Source: Nitrospira sp. | GTDB taxonomy: Bacteria > Nitrospirota > Nitrospiria > Nitrospirales > Nitrospiraceae | Assembly: GCA_022842445.1 (NCBI GenBank) | Contig: JALHPO010000001.1 | Span: forward strand, 62,001 to 126,000 | Direction of reading: 5' to 3' | Length of the DNA: 64,000 nucleotides | In this document: positions 1-11,087 of the stretch, piece after piece | Layout: each line of letters starts with the position of its first letter | Numbering within the stretch: the stretch's first letter is position 1 | The notes under the pieces: model-generated | What the model saw: only the letters and a program-made list of their open reading frames with translations | What the model was told of the DNA's origin: nothing | Databases searched by the model: none | Position numbers and translations under genes: made by a program

Positions 1-704
1 GCAGCCCACCAGGCTGATGTTTGGGCGCCCCAGCCGGGAAAGAGACTGTCGGTCGCGCCGTGCATCACCATGACCGGGATAGGCGCCGGACACTGATAGG
101 GCTCCAAGTCCTTGCCCGTCCATCCGGCAGCGGACGGCGCAATCGCAGCCGGCACTTTCTTCGTCTTATCAAGCAGGGCCAACGCCAATGACGCGGTGCC
201 GCCATCCGAGTGGCCGGTCACGAATACCCTCTGCTCATCGATGCACCACTTCTTCGCCATCGAAGCGGGAATGGTTCCCAGCTGTTCGATTGCGGGAATC
301 CCGAGCGGCCGATGATCGGCGTACACAATCACGAATCCAGAGGCAGTGGCCATCGAGGTAAGACCCGTCATACGCTCAGACGCCAGGCCACTCTGGCCGG
401 CTGCAGCATAGACCATCAATAACGGATGTGCGATCGTCGCGTCATAATTCGATGGTGTGCGTACGTGATAGCGAAGACCTTCAGCGGAAGCTTCCCCGTC
501 GCTTACACCGGCCTCGCCGATTCGCGCGCCCGCCTCACATCTGGCCGCCGCCGGAGCACTCGAATAGGCATAGGACTCTATTTTCGGAGGCGCGGCGTTC
601 TCTGTGCAGGCAGAAAGATTGAGCAGAAGACTGAACGAGACGAAGACTTGAATGGAAAACGTGACAGTGCCCACAGCGGTGAGGTCGAACCGGTGCGTTC
701 TCAA
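1..704 (-). CDS. Secreted lipoprotein esterase, polyhydroxybutyrate-depolymerase/LpqC-like (3' end beyond window)
   Basis: Read on the minus strand from a TTG at 704, which overlaps the pgsA stop by four bases (TTGA) behind a GAAGGG-like ribosome site; a GTG at 674 is an alternative. The N-terminus is a hydrophobic signal ending in a lipobox (LLNLSAC), so the protein is probably an envelope lipoprotein. The mature part has an alpha/beta-hydrolase pattern: a nucleophile elbow GHSDGG, and MHGATD, probably the acid region. The usual HG oxyanion strand is replaced by [10 protein letters not shown]. This fits secreted poly(3-hydroxybutyrate) depolymerase or feruloyl-esterase-like proteins; the substrate is unknown. 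It is the last visible gene of the lepA-to-pgsA run. The C-terminus lies outside the window. Confidence 0.6.
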   Translation of the reverse strand, partial: MRTHRFDLTAVGTVTFSIQVFVSFSLLLNLSACTENAAPPKIESYAYSSAPAAARCEAGARIGEAGVSDGEASAEGLRYHVRTPSNYDATIAHPLLMVYAAAGQSGLASERMTGLTSMATASGFVIVYADHRPLGIPAIEQLGTIPASMAKKWCIDEQRVFVTGHSDGGTASLALALLDKTKKVPAAIAPSAAGWTGKDLEPYQCPAPIPVMVMHGATDSLFPGWGAQTSAWWA

Positions 705-1297
705 AGACCCTTCGCAACCACCTGCTTCCAAAAGCTCCAGACATACTGCCCGCCGGAAATGTACCCCAGGACCAAAGACAGATACAGCGTCCCCGTGCCG
801 GCCAGGTGCAGATTGCCGAGTTCCGCCAGGCCCGTCCCTTCCAGAATCAGCAGGACGATCGCAATGACTTGCAGCGCCATCTTGTACTTGCCCGTAACTT
901 CCGCTGCGATGATCAGACGTTCCCCGGCGGCGATGGCGCGGATGCCGGTCACGGCCAGTTCCCGAGCAATAATGAGCAGCGCCACCACGGCGCTGACACG
1001 GTCGATGTTGACGAGGAGGATCAGCGCCGACAACACCAGGAGCTTATCCGCGAGCGGATCAAGCAACTTACCGAGCTTCGTCACCTGTCCGGTTCGGCGA
1101 GCGATGTATCCGTCCAGCAAATCCGTCACGGCGGCGACGGTAAATATGACGGCGGCGAGCAACGACCGATCCGGCGTCGGCGCAAGGAAGATCACGACGA
1201 AGACCGGAATCAAAAGGATCCGGACGAGCGTAAGAAAATTCGGCAGATTCAGCGAATCTTGCCCGATTTCTTTCCAGGTTTCCAAGACGCGATTCAT
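701..1297 (-). CDS. pgsA: CDP-diacylglycerol--glycerol-3-phosphate 3-phosphatidyltransferase
   Basis: This 198-residue inner-membrane enzyme makes phosphatidylglycerol phosphate from CDP-diacylglycerol and glycerol-3-phosphate. The CDP-alcohol phosphatidyltransferase signature DG-x2-AR-x8-G-x3-D-x3-D is intact at about residues 62-84 (DGYIAR, then GKLLDPLAD), and several hydrophobic segments surround it. Length is normal for PgsA. The start lies two bases after the kdsD stop and the stop overlaps the start of the lipoprotein gene, so it is a middle gene of one minus-strand transcript. Confidence 0.93.
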   Translation of the reverse strand: MNRVLETWKEIGQDSLNLPNFLTLVRILLIPVFVVIFLAPTPDRSLLAAVIFTVAAVTDLLDGYIARRTGQVTKLGKLLDPLADKLLVLSALILLVNIDRVSAVVALLIIARELAVTGIRAIAAGERLIIAAEVTGKYKMALQVIAIVLLILEGTGLAELGNLHLAGTGTLYLSLVLGYISGGQYVWSFWKQVVAKGL

Positions 1298-1299
1298 CG

Positions 1300-2328
1300 T
1301 CAGACAATCCCGTTCTTCAACAAGTCATGCAGATGAACCACGCCTCGGATTTCCCGATCGCCTTCGGTCACCACAAGCGTCGTGATCGAAAAGCGCTCCA
1401 TCATTTCCACCGCTTTGGCGGCCAAATCATCGGGTCCGATGGTTTTAGGATCCCGTGAGGCGAGCTCTCCGGCCGTCGCACTCACCAAATCCGTCCCGCG
1501 CTGGATAAACCGCCGCAAATCGCCGTCTGTAATCACGCCCAGCAACGCATCGCCCTGATCGACGACGATCGTCATACCCAGTTTCTTGGCCGTCATTTCG
1601 AGCATCGCTGCCATGCCCCCGACGGAATGCTGGACGATCGGAATTTCCGGTCCGGCATGCATCACATCCTTTACCTTCACCAGCAACCGGCGTCCCAGCG
1701 TGCCGCCCGGATGGAACCGCGCAAAGTCCTCTTCCTTGAATCCGCGCTTCTGCAACAAGGCCACCGCCAGCGCATCGCCGAGAGCCAGCGTGGCCGTGGT
1801 GCTCGCGGTGGGCGCCAGCCCCATCGGACAGGCCTCTTCCTCCACTGACACATCCAAGACGACATCGCAGTGTTTGCCCAGGGTGGAATCCATCCGTCCT
1901 GTGAGGCCGATCACCGGAATACTCATGCGCTCCACGTAGGGAAGCAATTGGAGCAACTCCTGAGTCTCGCCGCTGTTGGAAATTGCGATCAAGGCGTCGC
2001 GGCGGGCCAGCATGCCAAGGTCTCCGTGCACGCCTTCGGCAGGATGAAGAAAAAACGACGAGGTGCCGGTGCTGGCCAACGTGGCGGCGATCTTCTGACC
2101 GATCAAACCGGACTTCCCCATGCCCGATACGACGACCTTCCCCTTACAGCGAGCCAGCAGATCCACAGCCTTGGCGAACGTAGCGTCCAACCGGCCGATC
2201 AATGTCTGGACGGCGCGGGCTTCGATTGCCAGCACACGCCTCCCTTCGTCAAGACTCTCCTGGCCTTTGACGGACTTGGCAACCGGTTGAGCAGCCGGTT
2301 TTATGGTCTCGGTTTTGTCGCGTCGCAT
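1300..2328 (-). CDS. kdsD: Arabinose-5-phosphate isomerase (Kdo pathway)
   Basis: This protein converts ribulose 5-phosphate to arabinose 5-phosphate, the first committed precursor of Kdo. Its 342 residues show a SIS sugar-isomerase domain ([15 protein letters not shown], then [10 protein letters not shown]) followed by two CBS domains, the usual KdsD/KpsF architecture. The first ~20 residues are extra and low in conservation. The start at 2328 overlaps the end of kdsA by 28 bases, so translation is probably coupled. A start inside the extra N-terminus cannot be excluded. Confidence 0.92.
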   Translation of the reverse strand: MRRDKTETIKPAAQPVAKSVKGQESLDEGRRVLAIEARAVQTLIGRLDATFAKAVDLLARCKGKVVVSGMGKSGLIGQKIAATLASTGTSSFFLHPAEGVHGDLGMLARRDALIAISNSGETQELLQLLPYVERMSIPVIGLTGRMDSTLGKHCDVVLDVSVEEEACPMGLAPTASTTATLALGDALAVALLQKRGFKEEDFARFHPGGTLGRRLLVKVKDVMHAGPEIPIVQHSVGGMAAMLEMTAKKLGMTIVVDQGDALLGVITDGDLRRFIQRGTDLVSATAGELASRDPKTIGPDDLAAKAVEMMERFSITTLVVTEGDREIRGVVHLHDLLKNGIV

Positions 2329-3128
2329 ATGCGCAGGACCCGTTCCAACAGTGACTTCAATTGATGCAACGGTACCATGTTTGGTCCGTCGGACAAAGCC
2401 TCATCCGGATTCGGATGCACTTCCATGAAAAATCCATCGACACCGGCCCCGGCCGCAGCGCAGGCCAACGGCTCCACGAACTCGCGTTGGCCGCTGGATT
2501 TCGTGCCTCCCCCGCCGGGCAACTGGACACTATGAGTCGCATCGAACACCACGGGATAGCCGAAACTCCGCAAGATAGGAAAGGACCGCATATCGACGAC
2601 CAAATTGTTGTAGCCGAACGAGGAGCCACGCTCGGTCAGGAGGATACGCCGGCTGCCGCACTCCTCCACCTTCTTGACCGCATTGCCCATTTCGATCGGA
2701 GAGAGAAACTGGCCTTTCTTCACATTCACAACTTTTCCGGTATTCGCTGCGGCAATCAGCAAGTCTGTCTGCCTGCACAGGAAGGCTGGAATTTGGAGCA
2801 CATCCACAACCTTTCCAGCCTCAGTCGCCTGTTCTTCCGTATGAACATCGGTCAAAACCGGACAGCCGACATGGTGCCGTACGTTCTTGAGTATGGCCAT
2901 CCCCTGCTCGATCCCTGGACCCCGGAAGGATTTGATGGACGTTCGGTTGGCCTTGTCGAATGAAGACTTGAAGATATAGGGGATCCCGAGAGATTTCGTG
3001 ATTTCGGCAATGCGGCCCGCCGTCTCCATCACGAGTTGCTCACTCTCGATGACACAGGGCCCCGCGATCAGAAAGGGCGGCTGCCCCTGGCCGGCTTTGA
3101 CGGAACCGATGTCGACAAGATGCGCCAT
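2301..3128 (-). CDS. kdsA: 3-deoxy-8-phosphooctulonate synthase
   Basis: KdsA condenses phosphoenolpyruvate with arabinose 5-phosphate to give Kdo 8-phosphate. The ATG at 3128 gives 275 residues beginning [10 protein letters not shown], matching the family length; an upstream TTG at 3161 only adds an unlike extension. The conserved AGPCVIES strand near the N-terminus and a KSSFDKANR segment are present. It sits between pyrG and kdsD. With kdsB in the same run, most of the CMP-Kdo pathway is here; the Kdo-8-phosphate phosphatase KdsC is not seen. Confidence 0.93.
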   Translation of the reverse strand: MAHLVDIGSVKAGQGQPPFLIAGPCVIESEQLVMETAGRIAEITKSLGIPYIFKSSFDKANRTSIKSFRGPGIEQGMAILKNVRHHVGCPVLTDVHTEEQATEAGKVVDVLQIPAFLCRQTDLLIAAANTGKVVNVKKGQFLSPIEMGNAVKKVEECGSRRILLTERGSSFGYNNLVVDMRSFPILRSFGYPVVFDATHSVQLPGGGGTKSSGQREFVEPLACAAAGAGVDGFFMEVHPNPDEALSDGPNMVPLHQLKSLLERVLRICDATKPRP

Positions 3129-3266
3129 AGTTTTCAGACTCGTCTCACATGAGAAGCTCAAACCGGCCCTGCGTTCTCACCCGCCCAACCCTGAGGGCGC
3201 CAAGACGCCCTCCTGTCCCAAACCAAAGCCGAGAACGCCGTTGAAAACCGGTTTCAGCATCTCGCT

Positions 3267-4868
3267 TTACTGTCCCAGCTTTTTCCTCAAAGCCGCGCCA
3301 ACGAATCCACCGAACAGCGGATGCGGGTGATGCGGACGGGAACGATATTCCGGATGGAACTGGGTGCCTAAGAACCAGGGATGATCCTTCAACTCGACGA
3401 TTTCAACCAATCGTCCGTCAGGGGACAGCCCGGAGAGCACCAGCCCTTTGGCTGCCAGCTGTTCACGATAGGCATTGTTGAATTCGTAGCGATGCCGGTG
3501 ACGTTCGCGGACTTCGGCGACTCCATACATCTTCTGCGCAAGCGTACCCTCGCCAAGCCGGCAAAGGTAGGACCCCAGGCGCATCGTGCCGCCTTTGTCG
3601 TTGACGCCTTGCTGATCAGACATCAAATGAATGACCGGATGGAGCGACTGCTCGTCGAACTCGGCACTGTTGGCTCCGGTCAATCCCGCGACGTTGCGTG
3701 CAAACTCAATCACCGCGCACTGCATGCCTAAACAAAGGCCAAGAAACGGAACCTGCCGCTCCCGCGCATATCGGATCGTGGCAATTTTCCCCTCGATCCC
3801 CCGCGCGCCGAACCCGCCGGGAATCAAAATCCCGTCGGCCTCGCGCAGAATCCGCTCCGTGCCTTGTCGCTCGACATCCTCGGACTCGATCCAACTGATA
3901 TTGACCTTCGTTTCGTGATCGAGTCCACCGTGGACTAATGCCTCACCAAGACTCTTGTAACACTCCTTCAACCCGGCGTACTTTCCCACCAGCGCTACCG
4001 AAATTTCATGCTTGGGCCGCTTGATTTTCTGCACCATCGCGTCCCACTCACGCAAGTTCGGCTGTCCGGTTTTCAGATGCAGCTGCCGGATGATCAGTTC
4101 GTCCAAGCCTTCTTTCCGAAAGACGATCGGCACTTCATAAATCGTATCGACGTCTTTGGCGGTGATGACGGCATCCTTCTCCACGTTGCAGAACATGGCA
4201 ATCTTACCCTTGAGTTCGGGAGGCAGATAGCGATCCGTGCGGCACAAGAGAATATTCGGCTGAATGCCGATCTCACGCAACTTGTTGACCGAATGTTGCG
4301 TCGGTTTGGTCTTCAATTCTCCGGCGGCGCCGATGTACGGCACCAGTGTCAGATGGACGTACAGCACATTGTCTCGCCCGACGTCGTACGGTAACTGCCT
4401 GATGGCTTCAAGGAAGGGCAGACTTTCAATGTCGCCCACCGTCCCGCCGATCTCGACGATCGTCACATCCATGCCCTTGGAAATACGCATGATCGCCTGC
4501 TTGATCTCGTCCGTCACATGGGGCACCACTTGTACCGTTCCCCCGAGATAGTCCCCGCGCCGTTCTTTGGTGATGACGGAATGGTAGATCCGGCCGGTCG
4601 TATAATTGCTTTCCTTCGTCAGCGACAGCGTGGTGAACCGCTCATAATGCCCCAAGTCCAGGTCGGTTTCGGCGCCGTCATCCGTCACATAGACTTCGCC
4701 GTGCTGATAGGGATTCATCGTGCCTGGATCCACATTGATATAGGGGTCCAGCTTCAAAAACGTGATCTTCAAACCTCGGCTCTCGAGGAGATTGCCGATC
4801 GATGCCGAAGCCAACCCCTTTCCCAGTGATGAGACGACTCCACCCGTAACAAAAATAAATTTGCTCAT
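3267..4868 (-). CDS. pyrG: CTP synthase
   Basis: PyrG aminates UTP to CTP using glutamine and ATP. The protein starts [18 protein letters not shown] at the ATG 4868, which follows a strong AGGAGG site; longer upstream frames lack family similarity. The 533 residues contain the N-terminal synthetase domain and a C-terminal class I glutamine amidotransferase domain with the nucleophile in GLCLGMQ and the late HPEY. The position between kdsB and kdsA is sensible because KdsB consumes CTP. There is a 138-base gap to kdsA. Confidence 0.96.
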   Translation of the reverse strand: MSKFIFVTGGVVSSLGKGLASASIGNLLESRGLKITFLKLDPYINVDPGTMNPYQHGEVYVTDDGAETDLDLGHYERFTTLSLTKESNYTTGRIYHSVITKERRGDYLGGTVQVVPHVTDEIKQAIMRISKGMDVTIVEIGGTVGDIESLPFLEAIRQLPYDVGRDNVLYVHLTLVPYIGAAGELKTKPTQHSVNKLREIGIQPNILLCRTDRYLPPELKGKIAMFCNVEKDAVITAKDVDTIYEVPIVFRKEGLDELIIRQLHLKTGQPNLREWDAMVQKIKRPKHEISVALVGKYAGLKECYKSLGEALVHGGLDHETKVNISWIESEDVERQGTERILREADGILIPGGFGARGIEGKIATIRYARERQVPFLGLCLGMQCAVIEFARNVAGLTGANSAEFDEQSLHPVIHLMSDQQGVNDKGGTMRLGSYLCRLGEGTLAQKMYGVAEVRERHRHRYEFNNAYREQLAAKGLVLSGLSPDGRLVEIVELKDHPWFLGTQFHPEYRSRPHHPHPLFGGFVGAALRKKLGQ

Positions 4869-4917
4869 GGCTGCCTCCTGTGCCGGAGCCCTGACCACCC
4901 TGATACGCATCGTGTCC

Positions 4918-5727
4918 TCATCGGCTCGACACAACCCCTTTGAACCCCATGAATCCCACCTCGCGCTTGACGACCTCGAACTGCTGCAACTTCTCGGCGA
5001 CAAGCGGCACATCGTCCGGCTGATCGACTCTCAGCGACGCATGCTTCGTTTCCCACACTCTGATGCGAATGCCGTGTTCCAATCCACGGAGTTGCTCCAG
5101 CTTTTCGGCGTCCTCCAAGGTACTGGTCGGCAAGGCGGCGAACTTCAGCAATGCCTCTTTCGTGTAGATATACAGCCCCAAATGGATATAGTGCAGTCCG
5201 CCGACGACTCCGCGGTCGGGATCGTCACGCACCAGCGGAATCGGCGCTCGCGAGAAATAGAGCGCGTACCCTTGGGAATCGGTCACCACTTTGACCACGG
5301 CCGGATTATGCAGATCCTCCGTGGTATCCAGCATTCGCTTCAGCGTCCCCATTTCAGCGCCGCTTTGAACGAACGGCTCGATGAGATCATCCAGCAATCT
5401 CGGATTCAGGGGAATTTCATCACCCTGCAGATCCACGAACAAGTCACCCACAAACATGCGCGCCACTGCCGCGACACGGTCCGTGCCTGTTCGATAGTTT
5501 CCAGTCACCATGACGACACGCCCTCCGAACTGCTCAACCGCATGCTTGATGCGGTCGTCGTCGGTCGCCACCAATACGTCCGACACAGCCCGGCAGGCCA
5601 CAGCCCGTTCATAGACATGTTGGATCATCGGCTTGCCGTTGAGCATAACCAACGGCTTCCCCGGAAATCGGGATGATCCATAGCGCGCCGGAATGACGAC
5701 AACGACAGAACGCGAGGGACTACTCAT
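4918..5727 (-). CDS. kdsB: 3-deoxy-manno-octulosonate cytidylyltransferase
   Basis: KdsB activates Kdo with CTP to CMP-Kdo for lipid A glycosylation. The protein has 269 residues with the N-terminal nucleotide-binding signature [15 protein letters not shown], followed by LVATDD and a FVDLQGDEI segment typical of the family. Length is slightly above the usual ~250. It overlaps the rfaE1 stop by eight bases and precedes pyrG by 49 bases, placing it inside the lepA-to-pgsA operon. Confidence 0.94.
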   Translation of the reverse strand: MSSPSRSVVVVIPARYGSSRFPGKPLVMLNGKPMIQHVYERAVACRAVSDVLVATDDDRIKHAVEQFGGRVVMVTGNYRTGTDRVAAVARMFVGDLFVDLQGDEIPLNPRLLDDLIEPFVQSGAEMGTLKRMLDTTEDLHNPAVVKVVTDSQGYALYFSRAPIPLVRDDPDRGVVGGLHYIHLGLYIYTKEALLKFAALPTSTLEDAEKLEQLRGLEHGIRIRVWETKHASLRVDQPDDVPLVAEKLQQFEVVKREVGFMGFKGVVSSR

Positions 5728-6760
5728 TTCCCAAGGCCTCCGTCAGTTGTTTGGGAGAAACCGTCGCCGTCCCTACCATGCCGACCACGATCCCCGCCGC
5801 ATGATTCGCCAGGATCGCCCCATGCTTGATGCTTGCGCCGGTCGACAACGCCAGTGCCAGCGTCCCGATCACCGTATCGCCGGCGCCGGTCACATCGTAG
5901 ACCTGCCTGGCTTGCGTCGGCAAATGCCAAGACTTCCCATCGCCTTCATACAAACTCATGCCCTTTTCACCACGGGTGATGAGCACCGACTGACATCCGA
6001 GCCGCTGACGGATCATTGCACCGGCTTCATTGATCGTTTGATCGTCGTCGCCGTGCAAACCGGACGCTTGAGTCGCTTCCAGATGGTTCGGCGTCATCAC
6101 GGTGACATTCTTGTAGTATCCAAAATGTTCCACCTTCGGATCGACAATAACCGGAACTTTTCGCAAAGCGGCCAGCCGGGTGATATCGGACATCAACGAC
6201 GCCGACACGACCCCCTTGGCATAGTCGGAGACCACCACACAGGATAGTTCCCGTAGCCGCGACTCGACATATTGAACGATTCTACGCTGGAGCGCCGGCT
6301 TCAATTCGTGTCGTCCTTCGACATCGTACCTGACGATCTGCTGATTATGCGCGATCACCCGGCTTTTCCTCGTCGTCGGACGGTCGTGGTCGATCACCAC
6401 ACCTCCACGCCCGGAGCGCCTCGTCCCCAACTCCTTCATCAGCAGCCGCCCGCTTTCATCCGCGCCGATCACCCCGCAGAGATCGGCTTTCCCGCCCAGC
6501 GCCAGAATATTGTTAAACACGTTGGCCGCGCCGCCGAGCCGCAGCGACTCTGACTCGACGTGCACAACAGGTACCGGCGCTTCCGGAGAAATCCGGCTCA
6601 CCTTGCCCATGACATAATGGTCGAGAATCAGGTCTCCCACGACAAGGACGGATGCCTGCGGAAACCGCTGGATATACTGCCGGAGCGCCTGAGACGTCGG
6701 CTGCTGATTCCGGCTGCCAGCCTCGCCTGCCACGATGGAAGATTTCACGCCCGTTTTCAT
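5720..6760 (-). CDS. rfaE1: D-glycero-beta-D-manno-heptose-7-phosphate kinase (RfaE domain I only)
   Basis: This ribokinase/PfkB-family kinase phosphorylates heptose 7-phosphate for lipopolysaccharide inner-core heptose. Conserved parts are VVGDLILDHYVMG near the N-terminus, the glycine-rich GGAANVFNNILALGG and the C-terminal DVTGAGDT catalytic motif. At 346 residues it lacks the nucleotidyltransferase domain of the fused HldE, so the adenylyltransferase must be encoded elsewhere. The ATG at 6760 overlaps the lepB stop as ATGA, which decides the start over a longer frame reaching 7243. Confidence 0.9.
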   Translation of the reverse strand: MKTGVKSSIVAGEAGSRNQQPTSQALRQYIQRFPQASVLVVGDLILDHYVMGKVSRISPEAPVPVVHVESESLRLGGAANVFNNILALGGKADLCGVIGADESGRLLMKELGTRRSGRGGVVIDHDRPTTRKSRVIAHNQQIVRYDVEGRHELKPALQRRIVQYVESRLRELSCVVVSDYAKGVVSASLMSDITRLAALRKVPVIVDPKVEHFGYYKNVTVMTPNHLEATQASGLHGDDDQTINEAGAMIRQRLGCQSVLITRGEKGMSLYEGDGKSWHLPTQARQVYDVTGAGDTVIGTLALALSTGASIKHGAILANHAAGIVVGMVGTATVSPKQLTEALGNE

Positions 6761-7530
6761 TGGATCCCCTTGGCAAACCGTTCCCATCGGACCCACTCCG
6801 TCCAGTTGCCCTGCCCGCTCCACGACCAGTAGATCCTGAACGCTTTGCCGCGGATTTTCTCTTCCCGCACGTACCCCCAGAACCGGCTGTCGAGACTTTG
6901 ATCGCGATTGTCGCCCATCACGAAATACGATCCTTCGGGAACCGTGACCGGCCCGAAATTGTCGCGCGAGTTGATCGTACTGTCGATAATGCCGGGGTCG
7001 ATACGCTGTGTAAAGGCCTTGTCGTCCAGGGGCTGCCCGTTGACGAATACCACTTTGTTGCGCAGCTGCACCGTATCGCCGGGGATCCCGACGATGCGCT
7101 TGATAAAGTCCTTTTCCTCGTCTTCCGGAAAACGGAAGACGATAACATCCCCACGCTGCGGCTTTCCAAACTCGATCACCGTCGTGGACGTATAACAATT
7201 GACCGGCGGCACATTCCATTGAAGCTTGCAGTCGGCAGGCCACTGGAATCCATATGACAATTTGCTCACTAAAATATGATCCCCGATCAACAAGGTTGGA
7301 ATCATCGAGCCGGAGGGAATCTTGAAGGCCTGCACCACGAACACCCGAATGGCAAAGGCCAGCAAAATGGCCACGATGATGGCTTCCGAATACTCACGAA
7401 AGATCGACTTCTGTCCGGCCCGGTTGGCATTCCGTTCGGACACCGTAGCCCCGGACACAGGCGTTTGCGGCTCTCCGGCAGAAGAACCGGACAGCTTCTC
7501 GATATTGGCCCGGTTCGGATCCGCACTCAT
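6757..7530 (-). CDS. lepB: Signal peptidase I
   Basis: LepB is a membrane-bound serine protease that removes signal peptides from exported proteins. After a ~40-residue cytoplasmic segment comes a transmembrane helix, then the catalytic serine in PSGSMIPTL (about S75), the general-base lysine in [12 protein letters not shown] and the family box [12 protein letters not shown]. Length is 257 residues. The start overlaps the lepA stop (ATGA) and the stop overlaps the rfaE1 start, so the three genes are translationally linked. lepA-lepB adjacency is common in bacteria. Confidence 0.95.
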   Translation of the reverse strand: MSADPNRANIEKLSGSSAGEPQTPVSGATVSERNANRAGQKSIFREYSEAIIVAILLAFAIRVFVVQAFKIPSGSMIPTLLIGDHILVSKLSYGFQWPADCKLQWNVPPVNCYTSTTVIEFGKPQRGDVIVFRFPEDEEKDFIKRIVGIPGDTVQLRNKVVFVNGQPLDDKAFTQRIDPGIIDSTINSRDNFGPVTVPEGSYFVMGDNRDQSLDSRFWGYVREEKIRGKAFRIYWSWSGQGNWTEWVRWERFAKGIQ

Positions 7531-9338
7531 TCATCACCGACTTTCAAAATCGCCAGGAACGCTTCCTGCGGCACTTCGACGCTCCCGACGGCTTTCATGC
7601 GTTTCTTGCCTTCCTTCTGCTTTTCGAGCAATTTCCGTTTCCGTGAAATGTCGCCGCCGTAACACTTTGCCAGGACGTTCTTCTTCATCGCCCCGATCGT
7701 TTCGCGCGCAACGATCTTGCTCCCGATCGCCGCTTGTATGGCGATCTCATACATCTGCCGGGGGATGAGTTCCTTCATTTTCTCCGCAAGCTGGCGCCCG
7801 CGCTGCACCGACCGGTCCTTATGGGTGATGAAGGACAAGGCATCGACCGTTTCCCCGTTCAAGAGAATGTCGAGCCGCACGAGCTCGGAGTTCCGATAGC
7901 CGAGCAGCTCATAATCCAGCGAGGCATAGCCCTGGGTGCGGGACTTCAGTTTATCGTAAAAATCGAGAATGACTTCGTTGAGCGGCAGCTCGTAACTGAT
8001 CATCACACGTGTCGGATCGAGAAATTGCATGCTCCGCTGAATCCCGCGCCGCTCCTGGCACAGCTGGAGAATCGCGCCCATGTACCGCTCCGGCGTGATG
8101 ATCGAGGCCAGAATGAACGGCTCCTCGAAGGACTCGATGCTGCTGGGAGGCGGCAATTGCGATGGATTATTGACCTCCAGCACCTCGCCTTTGGTCGTCA
8201 ACAGACGATAGACCACCGTCGGCGCAGTCGTGAGCAGTGTCAGATTATATTCGCGCTCTAACCGCTCCTGAATGATCTCCATATGGAGCAATCCCAGGAA
8301 CCCGCACCGGAAACCGAATCCCAGCGCCAGCGAGGTCTCAGGCTCATAGACGAACGACGAGTCGTTCAATCGAAGCTTGACCAACGCATCGCGCAGATCT
8401 TCATAGCGGGCCGTGTCGGTGGGATAGAGTCCGCAGAAGACCAGAGGCTTCACTTCCTTGTAGCCGGGGAATGGCGCACTGGTCGGCATCACCGCATCCG
8501 TGAGTGTATCGCCGATCTTCACATCGGCGACTTCTCGCATATTGGCACAGAGGTATCCGACTTCACCGGTGAGGAGCTCCGTCTTTTTGGTGCGTTTAGG
8601 TGTGAATTGCCCGACTTCCATGACTTCAAACGTCCGGTCGTTTGACATGACCTTGATCTTCATCCCGGGCCGAATCGATCCGTCCACCAGTCTCGTCAGC
8701 ACGATCACGCCCTGATAATTGTCAAACCAGGAATCGAAAATGAGAGCCTTGAGCGGCGCCTGGGGATTGCCGGCCGGCGGAGGAATCCGTGCGATCACCG
8801 CCTCCAACACCTCCGGCACACCCTTGCCGTCCTTGGCGCTGATCGGCATCGCGTCGGTGGCATCCAGCTGCAACACCTCCGAAATCGAGTGTTTCGTCCC
8901 CTCGACATCCGCGCTTGCCAAATCGATCTTATTGATGACCGGGATAATGGTGAGGTTGTTGGCCATCGCCAGATTCACATTGGCGATGGTCTGGGCCTGG
9001 ACTCCCTGGGTGGCATCAACCAGCAAGAGTGCCCCCTCGCATGCGGCAAGACTCCGTGAGACTTCATATGTGAAGTCGACGTGCCCCGGCGTATCGATCA
9101 AATGCAAGGCGTAGGTCTTCCCGTCTTTGGCCTTATACCGGATCGCCACTGCATGGGCCTTAATCGTAATGCCACGTTCTCGTTCGAGATCCATGGCATC
9201 GAGGATCTGTTCTTTGGCCTCTCGAGCAGTGACTGCGCCAGTAGCTTCTAAGAACCGGTCAGCGAGGGTTGATTTGCCGTGATCGATATGAGCGATAATT
9301 GAGAAATTGCGTATAAGGCTTTGCAAATCCTGGCTCAT
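7527..9338 (-). CDS. lepA: Elongation factor 4 (ribosome back-translocase)
   Basis: LepA is a ribosome-associated GTPase resembling EF-G without domain IV. The 603 residues include the G1 loop AHIDHGKST (16-24), DTPGHVD, the NKID motif and the LepA-specific C-terminal domain. It is the first gene of the minus-strand operon; its ATG at 9338 is preceded by a 345-base repeat-rich gap separating it from the divergent bioA. Confidence 0.97.
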   Translation of the reverse strand: MSQDLQSLIRNFSIIAHIDHGKSTLADRFLEATGAVTAREAKEQILDAMDLERERGITIKAHAVAIRYKAKDGKTYALHLIDTPGHVDFTYEVSRSLAACEGALLLVDATQGVQAQTIANVNLAMANNLTIIPVINKIDLASADVEGTKHSISEVLQLDATDAMPISAKDGKGVPEVLEAVIARIPPPAGNPQAPLKALIFDSWFDNYQGVIVLTRLVDGSIRPGMKIKVMSNDRTFEVMEVGQFTPKRTKKTELLTGEVGYLCANMREVADVKIGDTLTDAVMPTSAPFPGYKEVKPLVFCGLYPTDTARYEDLRDALVKLRLNDSSFVYEPETSLALGFGFRCGFLGLLHMEIIQERLEREYNLTLLTTAPTVVYRLLTTKGEVLEVNNPSQLPPPSSIESFEEPFILASIITPERYMGAILQLCQERRGIQRSMQFLDPTRVMISYELPLNEVILDFYDKLKSRTQGYASLDYELLGYRNSELVRLDILLNGETVDALSFITHKDRSVQRGRQLAEKMKELIPRQMYEIAIQAAIGSKIVARETIGAMKKNVLAKCYGGDISRKRKLLEKQKEGKKRMKAVGSVEVPQEAFLAILKVGDE

Positions 9339-9422
9339 TTCAAAAAAATCGCTTCATTATAGTAACTGCCTCCCAGGTTGTCAAAGAAATCGACCCCCCG
9401 TATAATCCGCGCCGCACGGAAG

Positions 9423-9685
9423 CGTGAAACGTGAGGGGTGAAGGGTTAGGGGTAGGTGGCGAGTGGTAAGTGGCAAGTAGCAAGTGGTCAATAGCGAGTG
9501 GTTCGGAACGAATGACAAATGCCCACTGACGAATGACGCCCCGACGCTGGCTACGCGCGTAGCGAGTAGTGAGTGGCTACTATTTTGTGGCTCCGAACCA
9601 TTTGAGGCTAAGGAGTCCGACACGAGTGCCACTTGCTACTGACCACTTGCCACTCGCCAACACCCCATTGACGATTGACGTTTAA
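9423..9685. repeat. Long heptad-repeat palindrome in the lepA-bioA gap
   Basis: The gap holds no convincing gene. From 9423 to about 9541 the sequence is a tandem run of ~16 degenerate 7-mers, drifting from CGTGAGG-like units to GGCGAGT/GGCAAGT-like units and then GACGAAT-like units, with no loss of phase. From 9630 to 9685 the complementary units run (CACTTGC, CACTCGC), again in 7-bp register, so the two sides form a long imperfect inverted repeat. A perfect 14-bp palindrome (GCTACGCGCGTAGC) lies at 9550-9563, and GGTTCGG near 9500 faces CCGAACC near 9593. Function is unknown; it may be structural or a mobile repeat. Confidence 0.8.
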
Positions 9686-11079
9686 TGCATATGACCAAAC
9701 CACCCTCGACCAAACAACTGCGCGACTGGGACCGGAAATACCTCTGGCATCCGTTCACGCAAATGCAGGAATGGGAGCAGGAAGATCCCCTCATTATTGA
9801 GCGTGGCAAAGGCTCCTACCTCATCGATAACGACGGCAAGAAGTATCTCGACGGCACCTCGTCCATCTGGGTCAATCTCCACGGCCATCGGCATCCGGCC
9901 CTCGACCGCGCTCTCAAGAAGCAGATCGATAAGATCGCACATTCCACTCTGCTCGGCCTCTCCAACCAGCCGGCCATCGAGCTGGCCCAGGCCCTGATTA
10001 CAATCGTCCCCAAGGGCCTCGCCCGCGTATTCTATTCCGACAACGGGTCAACGGCAGTCGAGGTGGCACTGAAAATGGCCGTCCAGTATTGGCGGCAGCG
10101 CCATCCGGAGGCAGGGGCCAAGAATTCGTTTCTCCATCTGAAGCTGGCCTATCACGGCGACACCATCGGCGCCGTCAGTGTCGGCAACATCGAGATCTTC
10201 CATTCTCGCTTCAAACCGCTGCTCTTTCCAACCGTCGAGGCAGAACCACCCTACTGCTACCGCTGCCCCCTCAACCTCGCCTATCCATCCTGTCAGATGG
10301 CCTGCATTGATCCGATCGAACAGATTCTCAAAACCCGGCACCGCGACCTGGCCGGCTTTATCATCGAGCCCTTACTTCAAGCAGCAGCCGGCATGGTGAC
10401 CCAGCCGCCGGGCTATCTGAAACGGATCCGTGAACTCTGCTCGCACTATAATGTGTTGCTGATCGCCGATGAAGTGGCTACCGGATTCGGGCGAACCGGT
10501 AAGATGTTCGCCTGCGAGCATGAAGGAGTGACACCGGATCTGTTGGCGATCAGCAAGGGCATGACCGGCGGCTATATGCCGTTGGCGGCAACGGTGACGA
10601 CTGATGAAATCTATCAGGCCTTTCTCGGGAACTACGAAGAATTCAAATCCTTCTTCCATGGTCACAGCTACACCGGCAATCCACTCGGCTGCGCCCTGGC
10701 CCTGGCCAATCTCCATATCTTCCGGACAGAAAAGACCTTGAGTCAACTGCGCCCGAAGATCACAGCGCTCAAGAACTTGCTGCGTCCACTTGAAAAGCTG
10801 AATCACATCGGCGACATTCGTCAGCAGGGATTCATGGCCGGGATCGAATTGGTGCAGAATCGATCGACAAAAGCGCCGTTTCCGCTCGCAGCCAGAATCG
10901 GCCACAAGGTCGCGATGGAAGCCCGACGACGTGGCCTCCTCCTCCGCCCCATCGGCAACGTCATCATCCTCGTCCCCCCCCTCAGCACATCGCTTCCGGA
11001 ACTCAGGCGGATGGTTGAAATTCTGGAGGAGGCCGTCGAGGCAGTGGCCCCTCTCATGACGACCAATCGCCGCTCATGA
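9685..11079 (+). CDS. bioA: Adenosylmethionine-8-amino-7-oxononanoate aminotransferase
   Basis: BioA is a PLP enzyme of biotin synthesis that uses S-adenosylmethionine to aminate 8-amino-7-oxononanoate. The BioA-typical N-terminus (WHPFTQM, then DGTSSIWVNLHGH) and the PLP-lysine region AISKGMTGGYMPLA are present in 464 residues. ATGs at 9685 and 9691 are both possible; neither has a clear ribosome site. No other biotin genes are nearby. The 5' flank consists of the heptad repeat element. Confidence 0.94.
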   Translation: MHMTKPPSTKQLRDWDRKYLWHPFTQMQEWEQEDPLIIERGKGSYLIDNDGKKYLDGTSSIWVNLHGHRHPALDRALKKQIDKIAHSTLLGLSNQPAIELAQALITIVPKGLARVFYSDNGSTAVEVALKMAVQYWRQRHPEAGAKNSFLHLKLAYHGDTIGAVSVGNIEIFHSRFKPLLFPTVEAEPPYCYRCPLNLAYPSCQMACIDPIEQILKTRHRDLAGFIIEPLLQAAAGMVTQPPGYLKRIRELCSHYNVLLIADEVATGFGRTGKMFACEHEGVTPDLLAISKGMTGGYMPLAATVTTDEIYQAFLGNYEEFKSFFHGHSYTGNPLGCALALANLHIFRTEKTLSQLRPKITALKNLLRPLEKLNHIGDIRQQGFMAGIELVQNRSTKAPFPLAARIGHKVAMEARRRGLLLRPIGNVIILVPPLSTSLPELRRMVEILEEAVEAVAPLMTTNRRS

Positions 11080-11087
11080 TCGGATGA

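Noticed and set aside
426-1385. 319-residue plus-strand frame
   Set aside because: It is antisense to pgsA and the lipoprotein gene, and its composition (Arg/Ser-rich) is that of a shadow frame.
9423-9685. Possible CRISPR array
   Set aside because: The repeated units are only 7 bp and contiguous, with no constant 25-40 bp repeats, unique spacers or cas genes.
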